Of a DNA stretch of 64,000 bases, positions 25,792 to 35,128 are shown in pieces. The translations under genes and the position numbers were made by a program. Each line of letters starts with the position of its first letter. The stretch's first letter is position 1. The stretch comes from Glycomyces fuscus. GTDB taxonomy: Bacteria; Actinomycetota; Actinomycetes; Streptosporangiales; Streptosporangiaceae. The stretch is taken from the NCBI GenBank assembly GCA_002529455.1, contig NYMS01000063.1, positions 124,001 to 188,000 on the forward strand. The letters run 5' to 3'. The notes below the pieces were generated by a model. That model saw only the letters and a program-made list of their open reading frames with translations, searched no databases and was not told the origin of the DNA.

Positions 25792-26652
25792 TCACTCGGC
25801 GAAGAGCTCGTCGATGTGGGTGATGGTGGCGGCTCGGTCGAGCCAGGTGTCGAGCTCCTCGTGGTCGCGGCATGCGCTGATGCGCTCGCGTGCCTCCTCG
25901 GGTACGTCGACACCGCGTGCGGAGAGGAACCGGAGAATGGCCTTGGCCTCTCCTTCGGCCCTGAGGCCCTCGGTCCAGGCGCTGCTGTACCCGTAGGTGT
26001 CCGTCATCATCAGTTCCTCCAGGGCGGCCTGGCCTTCGGTCTTCGCCAGCAGGTTCAACGTGAATCCAATGTACTTCGTGGCCTTTTCCTGGTCGATCGC
26101 GTCGAGGCCGGTGTGCAGGGCTTTCAGCACGTCCATGTCCTGACCGCCGTGCGCGGCGGCGGACAGCACGCCCAGGGACGGGTGCCGCTCCACCTCCCCG
26201 GGATCGGTGATGACCGGGATCCCGGACGGTCCCACCACCAGGGGGCGCAGGACGAAACCGGGATGGCCGAGGTGGATCGGCTCGGCGTACCAGTCCGCCA
26301 CGGACTGCTTCGGGCAGATGGTCAGCAGGACGACCGGGCACCCGTGCCGTGAGCGCAGCGCGGCCACGTACTCGGGCCAGGTGAAGCGCTTGCGCTCCTT
26401 CTCGTCGCGCTGGACCTCCACGACGATGCCCATCAGATTGCCGAAGGGGTCGTCCGGACCGGGGCCGCGCAGCATGATCGCGACGTCCGAACGGCGTTCG
26501 ACGGGGTCGACGTGGCCGAGGTCGCACGAGGTGACCTCGCTGCGGTCGTAGTCGGGTACGTCCACGCCGAGACCGCGTAGGAAGCCGACGGCCGTGTCCG
26601 GCGCGTCGGCGAACAACTCGGCGTAGATCTGGTGTTCAGCGGATATTGCCAC
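25792..26652 (-). CDS. Rpn/PD-(D/E)XK nuclease-like protein of unknown function
   Basis: About 286 residues. The N-terminal half has a pattern like the PD-(D/E)XK fold of Rpn/transposase-31-type proteins: an Asp in RRSDVAIML, then GIVVEVQRDEKERKRFTWPEY with the E-x-Q core, then CPVVLLTICP. The C-terminal part is helical and holds LNLLAKTEGQAALEELMMT and an A-E-A-K-A-I-L-R-F-L-like segment seen in related proteins. Many actinomycetes carry several such genes; their role is not established. GTG 26652 is chosen because the sequence upstream is non-coding and AT-richer; no clear SD is seen and translation may be nearly leaderless. It has slightly lower third-position GC than its neighbours, consistent with a recently acquired or mobile gene. 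Confidence 0.65.
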   Translation of the reverse strand: MAISAEHQIYAELFADAPDTAVGFLRGLGVDVPDYDRSEVTSCDLGHVDPVERRSDVAIMLRGPGPDDPFGNLMGIVVEVQRDEKERKRFTWPEYVAALRSRHGCPVVLLTICPKQSVADWYAEPIHLGHPGFVLRPLVVGPSGIPVITDPGEVERHPSLGVLSAAAHGGQDMDVLKALHTGLDAIDQEKATKYIGFTLNLLAKTEGQAALEELMMTDTYGYSSAWTEGLRAEGEAKAILRFLSARGVDVPEEARERISACRDHEELDTWLDRAATITHIDELFAE

Positions 26653-26778
26653 GAGGCAGACGTTACACAGGGTTACTGATAGGTATGTGTGAGTAGTCGT
26701 TATGTGGTGACTTTTCGTGTTCGCCGACTTCGGGCAGGGGGAGACGGTGCCGCGACGACCCCGCAGGGAGGGCCGAAC

Positions 26779-27078
26779 ATGTCCCAAGATCCGAGCAGAG
26801 CCCTGGTCCTGCACGTGGGAGGCGACGAGCTCGTCATCCGGCGCCGCTACGAGACCGCGAGCATCGTCAACGACATCCTCATCGCCCTGTGGTTCATCGC
26901 CGGAAGCATCATGTTCTTCTCCGAGGCCTGGACCACGGCGGGTACCTGGTGCTTCCTCATCGGCAGTGTCGAACTGCTGATCCGCCCGGCGATCCGGCTG
27001 AGCAGGCAGCTGCACATCCGGCGCGTCCGCTCCTCCAGTCCGAGCGCGACCGGGGAGGAGTCCTCCCAGGACTTCTGA
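26779..27078 (+). CDS. YrhK-domain small membrane protein
   Basis: 99 residues. The sequence RRRYETASIVNDILIALWFIAGSIMFF followed by a second helix and RPAIRLSRQLHIRR matches the YrhK domain (two membrane helices, N- and C-termini basic). Function unknown. ATG 26779 has GGGAGGG upstream. It is a single gene ending in a strong bidirectional hairpin. Confidence 0.8.
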   Translation: MSQDPSRALVLHVGGDELVIRRRYETASIVNDILIALWFIAGSIMFFSEAWTTAGTWCFLIGSVELLIRPAIRLSRQLHIRRVRSSSPSATGEESSQDF

Positions 27079-27111
27079 GCGGAACACGAAGCGGCGGGAC
27101 CGGACACGAAA

Positions 27112-27152
27112 CGGCGGGCCCGGCATCCCCTTTCGGGACGCCGGGCCCGCCG
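27112..27152. terminator. Bidirectional hairpin terminator between yrhK-like and fadB-like genes
   Basis: 18-bp stem with one mismatch (27112-27129 with 27135-27152) and a 5-base loop. It ends 15 bp before the convergent fadB-like stop. Confidence 0.8.
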
Positions 27153-27167
27153 CGGGGCTCCCGGGCG

Positions 27168-29261
27168 CTAGAACGCCTTCGGGTCGCCCTCGTGGAACCG
27201 CTTGCCGTTCACGGCCTCCGACACCCCGACCTTGTCCAGGTAGGGAGTGATGCCGCCGGTGTGGAACGGCCAGCCCGCGCCGGTGATCAGGCACAGGTCG
27301 ATGTCGGCGGCCTCGGCCACCACGCCCTCGTCCAGCATGATCCGGATCTCCCGGGCCAGCGCGCGCAGCGCACGGTCCAGGATCTCGCTCTCCTCGGAGG
27401 GCTTGTCGCCGCCGGTGAAGAACTCGCGGACCTCGGGGTCGATGGTGAAGTCCGGGGCGAAGATCGCCGTCTTGCCCGCCTTGACGATCTCGGCCAGCTC
27501 GGCGGAGACCGCGAAGCGCTCGGGGAAGGCCTCGTGCAGGGTCTCGGACACGTGCAGCGCGACCGCGGGCCCCACCAGCTGGAGCAGCAGCAGCGGAGAC
27601 ATCGGCAGGCCCAGGGGCGCCACCGCGCGGTCGGCCGTCTCGGGCTCGGTGCCCTCGCCGACGGCGCTCAGGACCTCGCCCATGAACAGGGTGAGCAGGC
27701 GGTTGACCACGAACGCCGGGGCGTCCTTGCACAGCACCGCGGTCTTCTTCAGCTTCTTGGCGGTGGCGAAGGCCGTGGCCAGGGCGGCCTCGTCGGTCTT
27801 CTCGCCGCGCACGACCTCCAGCAGCGGCAGGACCGCGACCGGGTTGAAGAAGTGGAAGCCCACGACCCGCTCGGGGTGCCGGAGCTTGGACGCCATCTCG
27901 GTGATCGACAGCGAGGAGGTGTTGGTGGCCAGGATCGCCTCGGGGGAGACCACGGCCTCCACCTCGGCGAACACCTGCTGCTTGACCTCCATCTTCTCGA
28001 ACACGGCCTCGATGACGAAGTCGGCGTCGGAGAAGGCGTCCTTGGTCAGGGAACCGCTGACCAGGGACTTGAGGTGGTTGGCCTTGTCGCTGTTGACCCG
28101 GCCCTTCTTGAGGAGCTTGTCGACCTCGCCGTGGACGTAGGCCACGCCCTTGTCCAGGCGCTCCTGGTCCAGGTCGGTCATGACGACCGGCACGTCCAGG
28201 CGGCGGGCGAACAGCAGCGCCAGCTGCCCGGCCATCAGGCCTGCGCCGACGACGCCGACCTTGGTGACCTTGCGGGCCAGCGACTTGTCCGGGGCGCCCG
28301 CGGGGCGCTTGGCGCGCTTTTGCACCAGGTCGAACGCGTACAGGCCCGCCTTGAGCTCGTCGCTCATGATCAGGTCGGCCAGGGCGTCGTCCTCGGCCGC
28401 GAAGCCCTCGTCACGCGTGCGGGTCCTGGCCTCGGCGACCAGCTCGACCGCGCGGGCAGGTGCCGGGGCGGCGCCGTGCAGCTTGCCCTCGACGGTGAAC
28501 CGGGCCATGTTGACCGCGTTGTCCCAGGCCTCGCCCCTGTCGACCTCGGGGCGCTCGACCACGACGTCGCCCTTGACGACCTTCGCGGCCCAGCGCAGCG
28601 ACTCCTCGACGAAGTCGGCGGGCTCGAACATCGCGTCGGCGATGCCCATCTCGAAGGCCTGCCTGCCCTTGAGCACCTTGTTCTGGGCGAGCGGGTTGTC
28701 GACGATGACCTTCAGGGCCTTCTCGGCGCCGATCAGGTTCGGCAGCAGGTAGGTGCCGCCCCAGCCGGGTACCAGGCCCAGGAAGGCCTCCGGCAGCGAC
28801 AGCGCCGGGACGCCCGAGGAGATGGTGCGGTACGTGCAGTGCAGCGCCACCTCGACGCCGCCGCCCATGGCCGCGCCGTTGACCAGCGCGAAGGTGGGCA
28901 CGTCCAGCTCGCCGAGCTTGCGGAACACGTCGTGGCCCAGCTTGCCGATGGCGTGCGCCTGCTCGCGGGTCCGGATGGCCGGGACGCCGGTCAGGTCCGC
29001 GCCCACGGCGAAGATGAACGGCTTGCCGGTGACGGCCACGGCCACGATGTCGGTGCGCGCCCTGGCGGCCTCGATCGCCGCGTCCAGGCTGAGCAGGCCG
29101 CCGGGGCCGAAGGTGTTGGGCTTGGTGTGGTCGTGTCCGTTGTCCAGGGTGATCAGGACCGCGGTGCCCGCACCGTAGGGGAGTTCGACGTCACGGGAGA
29201 GCGCGTTGGTGACGACCTCGTCGCTGAACAGTTCCCGGGCCTGCTCGATGGCGGTGCTCAC
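27168..29261 (-). CDS. Fatty-acid oxidation multifunctional enzyme: enoyl-CoA hydratase / 3-hydroxyacyl-CoA dehydrogenase
   Basis: 697 residues. Residues 1-250 form the crotonase domain, with oxyanion-hole and Glu regions in GAAMGGGVEVALHC and LPEAFLGLVPGWGG. Residues about 310-490 hold the NAD-binding 3-hydroxyacyl-CoA dehydrogenase domain (VGVVGAGLMAGQLA), with HFFNPVAVLPLLEVVRG as the usual catalytic-His segment. The C-terminal dehydrogenase repeats follow. It is the alpha subunit type (FadB/FadJ) of the trifunctional beta-oxidation complex. GTG 29261 follows GAGGGGGG, and its GTGA overlaps the thiolase stop, so the two subunits are coupled. Confidence 0.93.
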   Translation of the reverse strand: MSTAIEQARELFSDEVVTNALSRDVELPYGAGTAVLITLDNGHDHTKPNTFGPGGLLSLDAAIEAARARTDIVAVAVTGKPFIFAVGADLTGVPAIRTREQAHAIGKLGHDVFRKLGELDVPTFALVNGAAMGGGVEVALHCTYRTISSGVPALSLPEAFLGLVPGWGGTYLLPNLIGAEKALKVIVDNPLAQNKVLKGRQAFEMGIADAMFEPADFVEESLRWAAKVVKGDVVVERPEVDRGEAWDNAVNMARFTVEGKLHGAAPAPARAVELVAEARTRTRDEGFAAEDDALADLIMSDELKAGLYAFDLVQKRAKRPAGAPDKSLARKVTKVGVVGAGLMAGQLALLFARRLDVPVVMTDLDQERLDKGVAYVHGEVDKLLKKGRVNSDKANHLKSLVSGSLTKDAFSDADFVIEAVFEKMEVKQQVFAEVEAVVSPEAILATNTSSLSITEMASKLRHPERVVGFHFFNPVAVLPLLEVVRGEKTDEAALATAFATAKKLKKTAVLCKDAPAFVVNRLLTLFMGEVLSAVGEGTEPETADRAVAPLGLPMSPLLLLQLVGPAVALHVSETLHEAFPERFAVSAELAEIVKAGKTAIFAPDFTIDPEVREFFTGGDKPSEESEILDRALRALAREIRIMLDEGVVAEAADIDLCLITGAGWPFHTGGITPYLDKVGVSEAVNGKRFHEGDPKAF

Positions 29262-30457
29262 TTGCCCCCCTCGTAGTTGGTGTTCTCCCACAGGACGGTC
29301 CCGCCCATGCCCATGCCGACGCACATGGTGGTCAGGCCGTAGCGGACGTCGGGGCGCTCGGCGAAGTGGCGCGCGAGCTGCATCATCAGGCGCACGCCCG
29401 AGGAGGCCAGCGGGTGGCCGAGGGCGATGGCGCCGCCCCAGGGGTTGACGCGGGCGTCGTCGTCGGCGAGGCCGAAGTGCTCCAGGAAGGCCAGCACCTG
29501 CACGGCGAAGGCCTCGTTGATCTCGATCAGGCCGATGTCGTCCATCGAGATGCCCTGGCGGGCGAACAGCTTCTCGGTGGCCGGGACCGGGCCCACGCCC
29601 ATGACCTCGGGCTCCACACCGGCGAAGGAGAAGTCGACCAGGCGCATCCTGGCGTCCAGCCCCAGCTCCCCGGCCACGTCCTCGGCGGCCAGGATCGCGC
29701 CGGTGGCGCCGTCGTTGAGGCCGGCGGCGTTGCCGGGCGTCACGTTGCCGTGCGCGCGGAAGGGGGTCTTGAGGGAGGCCAGCGACTCCATGGTGGTGCC
29801 GGGCCGGGGCGGCTCGTCCTGGGTGGCCAGGCCGTAGCCCTTCTCCAGGGAGCGGACCAGGACCTCGACCAGGTCGGGCTGGATCCGGCCGTCGGCGTAG
29901 GCCTTGGCGACCTTCTCCTGGCTGCGCACCGCGTAGGCGTCGGCCCGCTCCTTGGTGATGGAGGGGTAGCGGTCGTGCAGGTTCTCGGCGGTGTTGCCCA
30001 TCACCAGCGCGGACGGGTCCACGAGCTTCTCGGAGAGGAAGCGCGGGTTGGGGTCGACGCCCTCGCCCATGGGGTGGCGGCCCATGTGCTCGACGCCGCC
30101 CGCGATGACCACGTCGTAGGCGCCGAAGGCGATGCCCGCGCCGGAGGTGGTGACGGCCGTGAGCGCGCCGGCGCACATGCGGTCGATGGCGTAGCCGGGG
30201 ACGCTGCGGGGCAGTCCGGCGAGGATCGCGGCGCTGCGCCCGATCGTCAGGCCCTGGTCGCCGATCTGGGTGGTGGCGGCGATGGCGACCTCGTCGACGC
30301 GCTCGGGGGGCAGCCCCGGGTTGCGGCGCATCAGTTCGCGGATCACGCGTACGACGAGGTCGTCGGCGCGTGTCTCGGCGTAGAGGCCCTTGCCTGACTT
30401 GCCGAACGGGGTGCGGACCCCGTCGACAAACACGACATCGCGGGCAGTTCGCGGCAC
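29258..30457 (-). CDS. Acetyl-CoA C-acyltransferase (3-ketoacyl-CoA thiolase)
   Basis: 399-residue thiolase, beta subunit partner of the downstream FadB-like enzyme. The acyl-accepting Cys is in IDRMCAGALTAV (near residue 93). Further motifs are INEAFAVQ, GGAIALGHPLASSG with the active-site His, and the second Cys in TTMCVGMGMGG. GTG 30457 follows GAAGGAGGG at 7-base spacing; the longer frame upstream does not look coding. As first gene of the fadAB operon its promoter should lie in 30458-30700, shared with the divergent ABC transporter gene. No FadR-like operator was recognised. Confidence 0.93.
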   Translation of the reverse strand: MPRTARDVVFVDGVRTPFGKSGKGLYAETRADDLVVRVIRELMRRNPGLPPERVDEVAIAATTQIGDQGLTIGRSAAILAGLPRSVPGYAIDRMCAGALTAVTTSGAGIAFGAYDVVIAGGVEHMGRHPMGEGVDPNPRFLSEKLVDPSALVMGNTAENLHDRYPSITKERADAYAVRSQEKVAKAYADGRIQPDLVEVLVRSLEKGYGLATQDEPPRPGTTMESLASLKTPFRAHGNVTPGNAAGLNDGATGAILAAEDVAGELGLDARMRLVDFSFAGVEPEVMGVGPVPATEKLFARQGISMDDIGLIEINEAFAVQVLAFLEHFGLADDDARVNPWGGAIALGHPLASSGVRLMMQLARHFAERPDVRYGLTTMCVGMGMGGTVLWENTNYEGGK

Positions 30458-30700
30458 GATGGGCCCTCCTTCTCCAAGGGTGGATGGACTCGTTGGCCTC
30501 CATGCTACTCGCCAGTAACAACTTGTGCGAGCAGTGGACCCCCTGACTTCGGCCAGGGGCGGAATCAGGGGCGCAACCCGACTTTCGGCAGTGGCGCCGG
30601 CCGTCCGGCGCGCGGTTGGCTGGGGGCGCGTTCCACCACGGAACACAGTGAAGCGCAGTCAACGACGACGAAACGCTGCGAAGCGACATCGGGAGCCGAC

Positions 30701-32488
30701 GTGTCAGACCCGGGCATACGCGACACCGACCACGCCGCGATGCTCAGCACCGCGCCCAAGGCGCCCCTGCGCCGCCTGTGGGACCACGCCCGCCCCCACT
30801 GGCGCGTGCTCGTCCTGGGCGGGACGCTCACCTTCCTGGGCGGTGCCACCGGCCTGGCCCAGCCCCTCCTGGCCAAGTACGTCATCGACGCCCTCGGCGC
30901 GGGGGAGTCCATCCTCGGTCCGGTCCTGGCCCTGACCGCGGTCATCCTCGGCGGCGCCGTCATCGGCGCCCTGGGCGCCTTCCTGCTGGAGCGCACCGGC
31001 CAGAGCGTCGTGCTCGGCGTGCGCCGGGGCCTGGTCGGCGGCCTGGTCCGGCTGCGCGTGGCCGAGGTCGACCGCCTCAAGCCCGGCGACCTGGTGGCCC
31101 GCCTGACCGCGGACACCACCCTGCTGCGCACCGTCGCCACCAGCGGCATCACCAACGTCTTCACCAGCTCCGTGCTGCTGGTCGGCGGCATCGTGGTCAT
31201 GGCCGTGCTCGACGGCCTCCTGTTCCTGCTGGCCGCCGGGATGGTCGTCATGGTCGGCCTGGTCATGGGCGTGATCCTGCCCCGGATCGGCACCGCCACC
31301 CAGGCGGCCCAGGCCGCGCTCGGCGAGATGGGCTCGCGCCTGGAGCGGATCTTCGGCGCCTTCCGCACCGTCAAGGCCTCCTCCGCGGAGGAGGCCGAGA
31401 CCGCCCGCCTGGACGCCGCCGCGGCCGAGTCCTGGCGCAGGGGCGTGGCGGTGGCCGGATGGACGGCCATGTCGGGCACCACCGCCTCACTGGCGGTCAA
31501 CGTCGCCTTCCTGGCCATCCTCGCGGTCGGCGGGGGACGCGTGGCCTCGGGGGAGCTGCCCGTCTCCTCGCTCATCGCCTTCCTGCTCCTGCTCTTCTAC
31601 CTCATGGAGCCGATCAGCAGCCTGGTCAGCTCGGCCACCGAGCTCCAGACCGGCCTGGCGGCGGTGCGCCGCGTGGACGAGGTCGCCGACCTGGACCAGG
31701 AGGACCTCCGGGACGGCGCCGCTCCCGTCGCGGACGCCGACCGCCCCGCCTCGATCGTCTTCGACGACGTCGCCTTCCGCTACCACCCCGACCTGCCGCC
31801 GGTGCACCGCGGGGTGAGCTTCGAGGCGTCCGGAGCGGGACTGACCGCCCTGGTCGGCCCCTCAGGAGCGGGCAAGACCACCGTGTTCTCCCTGGTGGAG
31901 CGGTTCTACGACGCCACCTCCGGGCAGGTGCTCCTGGACGGGACCGACGTGCGCGAGTGGCCGCTGGCGGCGTTGCGCGCCCAGATCGGCTACGTCGAGC
32001 AGGACGCCCCGGTCCTGGACGGCACCCTGCGCGAGAACCTGCTCATGGCCTCCCCGGAGGCCACCGAGGAGGAGCTGGCCCGGACCGTGCTCCGCGCCCG
32101 TCTGGGCGGACTCGTCTCCCGCCTGCCCGACGGCCTGGACAGCGCGATCGGCCACCGGGGCGTGACGATCTCCGGAGGGGAGCGCCAGCGGGTGGCCATC
32201 GCCCGCGCCCTGCTCCGGAGCCCCCGGCTGCTGCTGATGGACGAGGCCACCTCCCAGCTGGACGCCGCCAACGAGAGGGCCCTCAAGGAGGTCATGCTGG
32301 CCGCCGCCCGCCACACCAACGTCATCGTGGTGGCGCACCGGCTGTCCACGGTCACCAGCGCCGACCGGATCGTGGTCATGGACGCCGGGCGGGTGCGCGC
32401 CGTGGGCACCCACGAGGAGCTGTTGGCCGCCGACGCCCTCTACCGCGACCTCGCCGCCGGGCAGCTGCTCACCGCCGAGACCCCCTGA
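30701..32488 (+). CDS. ABC exporter (fused membrane and ATPase domains)
   Basis: 595-residue half-transporter. Six membrane helices lie in residues about 35-310 and the ATPase domain in about 345-590. Walker A is GPSGAGKTT, the signature reads ISGGERQ (Ile and Glu instead of the usual Leu and Gln), Walker B is LLLMDEATS and the H-loop VVAHRLSTV. Works as a dimer to export lipids, peptides or drugs. GTG 30701 has GGGAG upstream. No regulator or partner gene is adjacent, so the substrate cannot be guessed. Confidence 0.93.
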   Translation: MSDPGIRDTDHAAMLSTAPKAPLRRLWDHARPHWRVLVLGGTLTFLGGATGLAQPLLAKYVIDALGAGESILGPVLALTAVILGGAVIGALGAFLLERTGQSVVLGVRRGLVGGLVRLRVAEVDRLKPGDLVARLTADTTLLRTVATSGITNVFTSSVLLVGGIVVMAVLDGLLFLLAAGMVVMVGLVMGVILPRIGTATQAAQAALGEMGSRLERIFGAFRTVKASSAEEAETARLDAAAAESWRRGVAVAGWTAMSGTTASLAVNVAFLAILAVGGGRVASGELPVSSLIAFLLLLFYLMEPISSLVSSATELQTGLAAVRRVDEVADLDQEDLRDGAAPVADADRPASIVFDDVAFRYHPDLPPVHRGVSFEASGAGLTALVGPSGAGKTTVFSLVERFYDATSGQVLLDGTDVREWPLAALRAQIGYVEQDAPVLDGTLRENLLMASPEATEEELARTVLRARLGGLVSRLPDGLDSAIGHRGVTISGGERQRVAIARALLRSPRLLLMDEATSQLDAANERALKEVMLAAARHTNVIVVAHRLSTVTSADRIVVMDAGRVRAVGTHEELLAADALYRDLAAGQLLTAETP

Positions 32489-32494
32489 ACACGC

Positions 32495-32528
32495 CGAGGG
32501 GCCGGGGTCGTGCGACCCCGGCCCCTCG
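32495..32528. terminator. Bidirectional hairpin terminator
   Basis: 16-bp perfect stem (32495-32510 with 32513-32528) with a 2-base loop, between the convergent ABC exporter and TPR genes. Confidence 0.8.
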
Positions 32529-32561
32529 CAGAGCCCTCACGGCACACCCGGCCCGCCGCGC

Positions 32562-33593
32562 TCACAGCAGCGCGTTGGCCTCGCGGTAGCGGCCCGCGGC
32601 GTTGTAGGCGCCCGCCAGGTCGCGGCGCAACCGCAGCGTCAGCCGCCGCACCTCCGGGTCGCCGGAGGAGTTCAGCGCCACCCGGTAGGCGTCGCGCAGC
32701 ACCTCCACCGCGTCGTCGGGACGCCCCGCCTGCGTGTAGGCGCGACCCAGCCGGTGGTGCACCGTCAGGGTGTCCAGGTGTCCCTTGCCCAGGCGGCGCC
32801 GCCGCCCGGCCAGCACCATCCGCAGCTGCCCGATCGCGTCCTCGTAGCGCCCGGACATGCTCTGCGCCGCGCTCAGCCCCAGCCGCAGCTCCTCACGGCG
32901 CTCGGTCGAGGCCACGTCCTCGATGGCCCGCTCGTAGTGCACCACCGCCGCGTCCAGGCGGCCGCTGCGCCGGTAGCAGACCGCCAGGCGCATGCGCGCC
33001 TCCACGGTGTCCTCGTCGGCCGAGCCGAACTGGCGCTCGCGCTCGCGCAGCAGCAGCTCCCACTGACCCGCCGCGTCCGCGGGACGACCGGCGTCCTCGT
33101 AGGCCCAGGCCAGGTTCTCGCGGATGATCTCGGTGCGCGGGTGCTCCTCGCCGAAGACCGCCACCGCCTCGGCCAGGGTCAGCTCGAACTGCTGCACCGC
33201 GACCTGGCGGCGCCCCATCTGCGCGTACTTGGTCGCCAGGTTGTTGCGCGCGGTGATCGTGTCCGGGTGCTCGGTGCCCAGCCGCTCCACCAGCGACCGC
33301 AGCGTCTGCTCCAGGGAGGCGGCCCGCATCCCGGCGGTGGGGGCCGGGGCCTGGGCCACCCCGGAGGCCACCCGCGACTTCTCCTCGCGAGCCCCCGTCA
33401 GGGCCAGCGGCTCGGTGGGCGTGCCGCCCACCGGCGCCGGGCTCGGCACGGAGATCCCGGTCGGCTGTTCCGTCGGCTGTTCCACGGGCTGCTCCGCGCG
33501 CGCGGGCACGGTGGTATCGGCGGACCGGGTCCTGGTCGCACCCTTCAGTCCGGTTTCGCGCAGCAACGCACGCCAGAACGACAGCACAATCAC
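32562..33593 (-). CDS. Tetratricopeptide repeat protein
   Basis: About 343 residues. A Pro/Thr-rich N-terminal 95 residues precedes roughly six TPR units, for example TITARNNLATKYAQMGR and EIIRENLAWAYEDAGR, typical of the NB-ARC-associated TPR arrays of actinomycetes, but without any ATPase or effector domain. It is probably a cytoplasmic protein-protein scaffold of unknown partner. GTG 33593 is chosen for the GGGA six bases upstream; other GTG codons at 33596 and 33587 are possible. Confidence 0.75.
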   Translation of the reverse strand: MIVLSFWRALLRETGLKGATRTRSADTTVPARAEQPVEQPTEQPTGISVPSPAPVGGTPTEPLALTGAREEKSRVASGVAQAPAPTAGMRAASLEQTLRSLVERLGTEHPDTITARNNLATKYAQMGRRQVAVQQFELTLAEAVAVFGEEHPRTEIIRENLAWAYEDAGRPADAAGQWELLLRERERQFGSADEDTVEARMRLAVCYRRSGRLDAAVVHYERAIEDVASTERREELRLGLSAAQSMSGRYEDAIGQLRMVLAGRRRRLGKGHLDTLTVHHRLGRAYTQAGRPDDAVEVLRDAYRVALNSSGDPEVRRLTLRLRRDLAGAYNAAGRYREANALL

Positions 33594-33786
33594 CACATTT
33601 CCCTGATCGCGCGCCGCGGCCTCCGGCCTGCGGCGTAACACCCGTTGGACAACGCGTACCCCGAAGCTCCAGGGCACGTTTCTATAACTTAATCGGACAC
33701 GGGGCTACGGAACAGGCACCAAACGCCCTGAGGGCACGGTGAGTTCGCTCACTCCCGGGTTGGCTGTGGTGGAAGGGGGTAAAAGG

Positions 33787-35052
33787 CTACGCCTGATCGG
33801 CGGTCCGCAACGCTGTGGCCAGGGGTTCCGCGGTCAGTCCGACCTGCCACTCCCGGGCTCCCCGCTCGCGCAGGAAAGCACCCACCGTGTCGGGGTCCAC
33901 CGTCTGCGGCGGCGCCCACGCCAGGCGGCGCACCGTGTCCGGCAGCAGCAGGTTCTCGGTCGGCATGACGACGTCCTCGGCGATCCCCGTGACCGTGGCC
34001 CGGGCCGCCTCCAGCCGCCGCGCCGCCTCCGGCGCCCGGTCCCCCCACCGGTTCACCGGCGGCGGGCCGTCACCCGGGGCGTTGGGCCGGGGCAGCTCCG
34101 TCTGCGGCATGTCCCGCGCCCGGTTGACCGCCTTGATCCACGTGGTCAGGTAGCGCCGCGCCAGCTTGATCCCGAACTGCCGGATCTTGGCCAGCTCGGC
34201 CGTGGTGCGCGGCATGCTCGTCGCCGCCTCCACGATCGCCGCGTCCGGCAGCACCCGGCCGGGCGAGATGTCCCGCTCCTGGGCGATGCGGTCGCGCTCG
34301 TACCAGAGCTCGCGCACGGCGGCCAGGGCGCGCTGGTTGCGCACCCGGTGGATGCCCGAGGTGCGCCGCCAGGGATCGGCGCGCGGCTCCTTGGGCGGCG
34401 CGGACAGGACCGCGGCGAACTCCTCGCGCGCCCATCCCAGCTTCCCGCTCTCCTCCAGCTCGACCTCCAGGGAGTCCCGCAGGTCGATGAGGATCTCCAC
34501 GTCCAGCGCCGCGTACCGCAGCCAGTCCTCCGGCAGCGGGCGCTGGGACCAGTCCACGGCCGAGTGCTCCTTGGCCAGCCGGACGTGGAGCAGCCGCTCC
34601 ACCATGAACCCCAGCCCGACCCTCTGGTAGCCCAGCAGCCGCCCGGCCAGTTCGGTGTCGAACAGGCTCTGGGGGCGCAGGTTGACCTCGGTCAGGCAGG
34701 GCAGGTCCTGGTGCGCGGCGTGCAGCACCACCTCGGCGTCGCCCACGGCGTCGTTCAGCGCGCTCAGGTCCGGGCAGGCGATGGGGTCGATCAGGGCCGA
34801 CCCCGCCCCCTCGCGGCGCAGCTGGACCAGGTAGGCGCGCTGCCCGTACCGGTAGCCGGAGGCGCGTTCGGCGTCCACCGCGACGGGGCCCGTCCCGGAT
34901 GAGAGCGCGGCGACCACACCGGCCAGCGCGTCGGCGTCGGAGGTGACCTCGGGCAGGCCCTCGCGAGGTTCCCGGAGAAGGGGGGCCCTCTCGGCGTCGT
35001 CCTCGTTGCCTGGTTCGCGGGGTTCTGTCTTGGAGTTCAACGCGTTCGCCAC
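33787..35052 (-). CDS. Ribonuclease D-like 3'-5' exonuclease with HRDC domain
   Basis: 421 residues. DEDD exonuclease residues are visible: D60 and E62 (VAVDAERA), D116 (HQDLPCL), and Y180-x3-D184 (RYAALDVEIL). The HRDC helical domain spans about 230-310, and a second helical part follows. RNase D trims tRNA precursors and other structured RNAs. GTG 35052 has no ribosome-binding site; TACCGT lies about 6 bases before it, so the message may be leaderless. Its position between DUF3000/hemE and a TPR gene is common in actinomycetes. Confidence 0.92.
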   Translation of the reverse strand: MANALNSKTEPREPGNEDDAERAPLLREPREGLPEVTSDADALAGVVAALSSGTGPVAVDAERASGYRYGQRAYLVQLRREGAGSALIDPIACPDLSALNDAVGDAEVVLHAAHQDLPCLTEVNLRPQSLFDTELAGRLLGYQRVGLGFMVERLLHVRLAKEHSAVDWSQRPLPEDWLRYAALDVEILIDLRDSLEVELEESGKLGWAREEFAAVLSAPPKEPRADPWRRTSGIHRVRNQRALAAVRELWYERDRIAQERDISPGRVLPDAAIVEAATSMPRTTAELAKIRQFGIKLARRYLTTWIKAVNRARDMPQTELPRPNAPGDGPPPVNRWGDRAPEAARRLEAARATVTGIAEDVVMPTENLLLPDTVRRLAWAPPQTVDPDTVGAFLRERGAREWQVGLTAEPLATALRTADQA

Positions 35053-35128
35053 ACCACTACGGTATGCGCTGTCGCCACCGGACGCGGATCCGGACCGGCC
35101 GGGAGCCCCGGGGGACAGGGGCCGCCGG

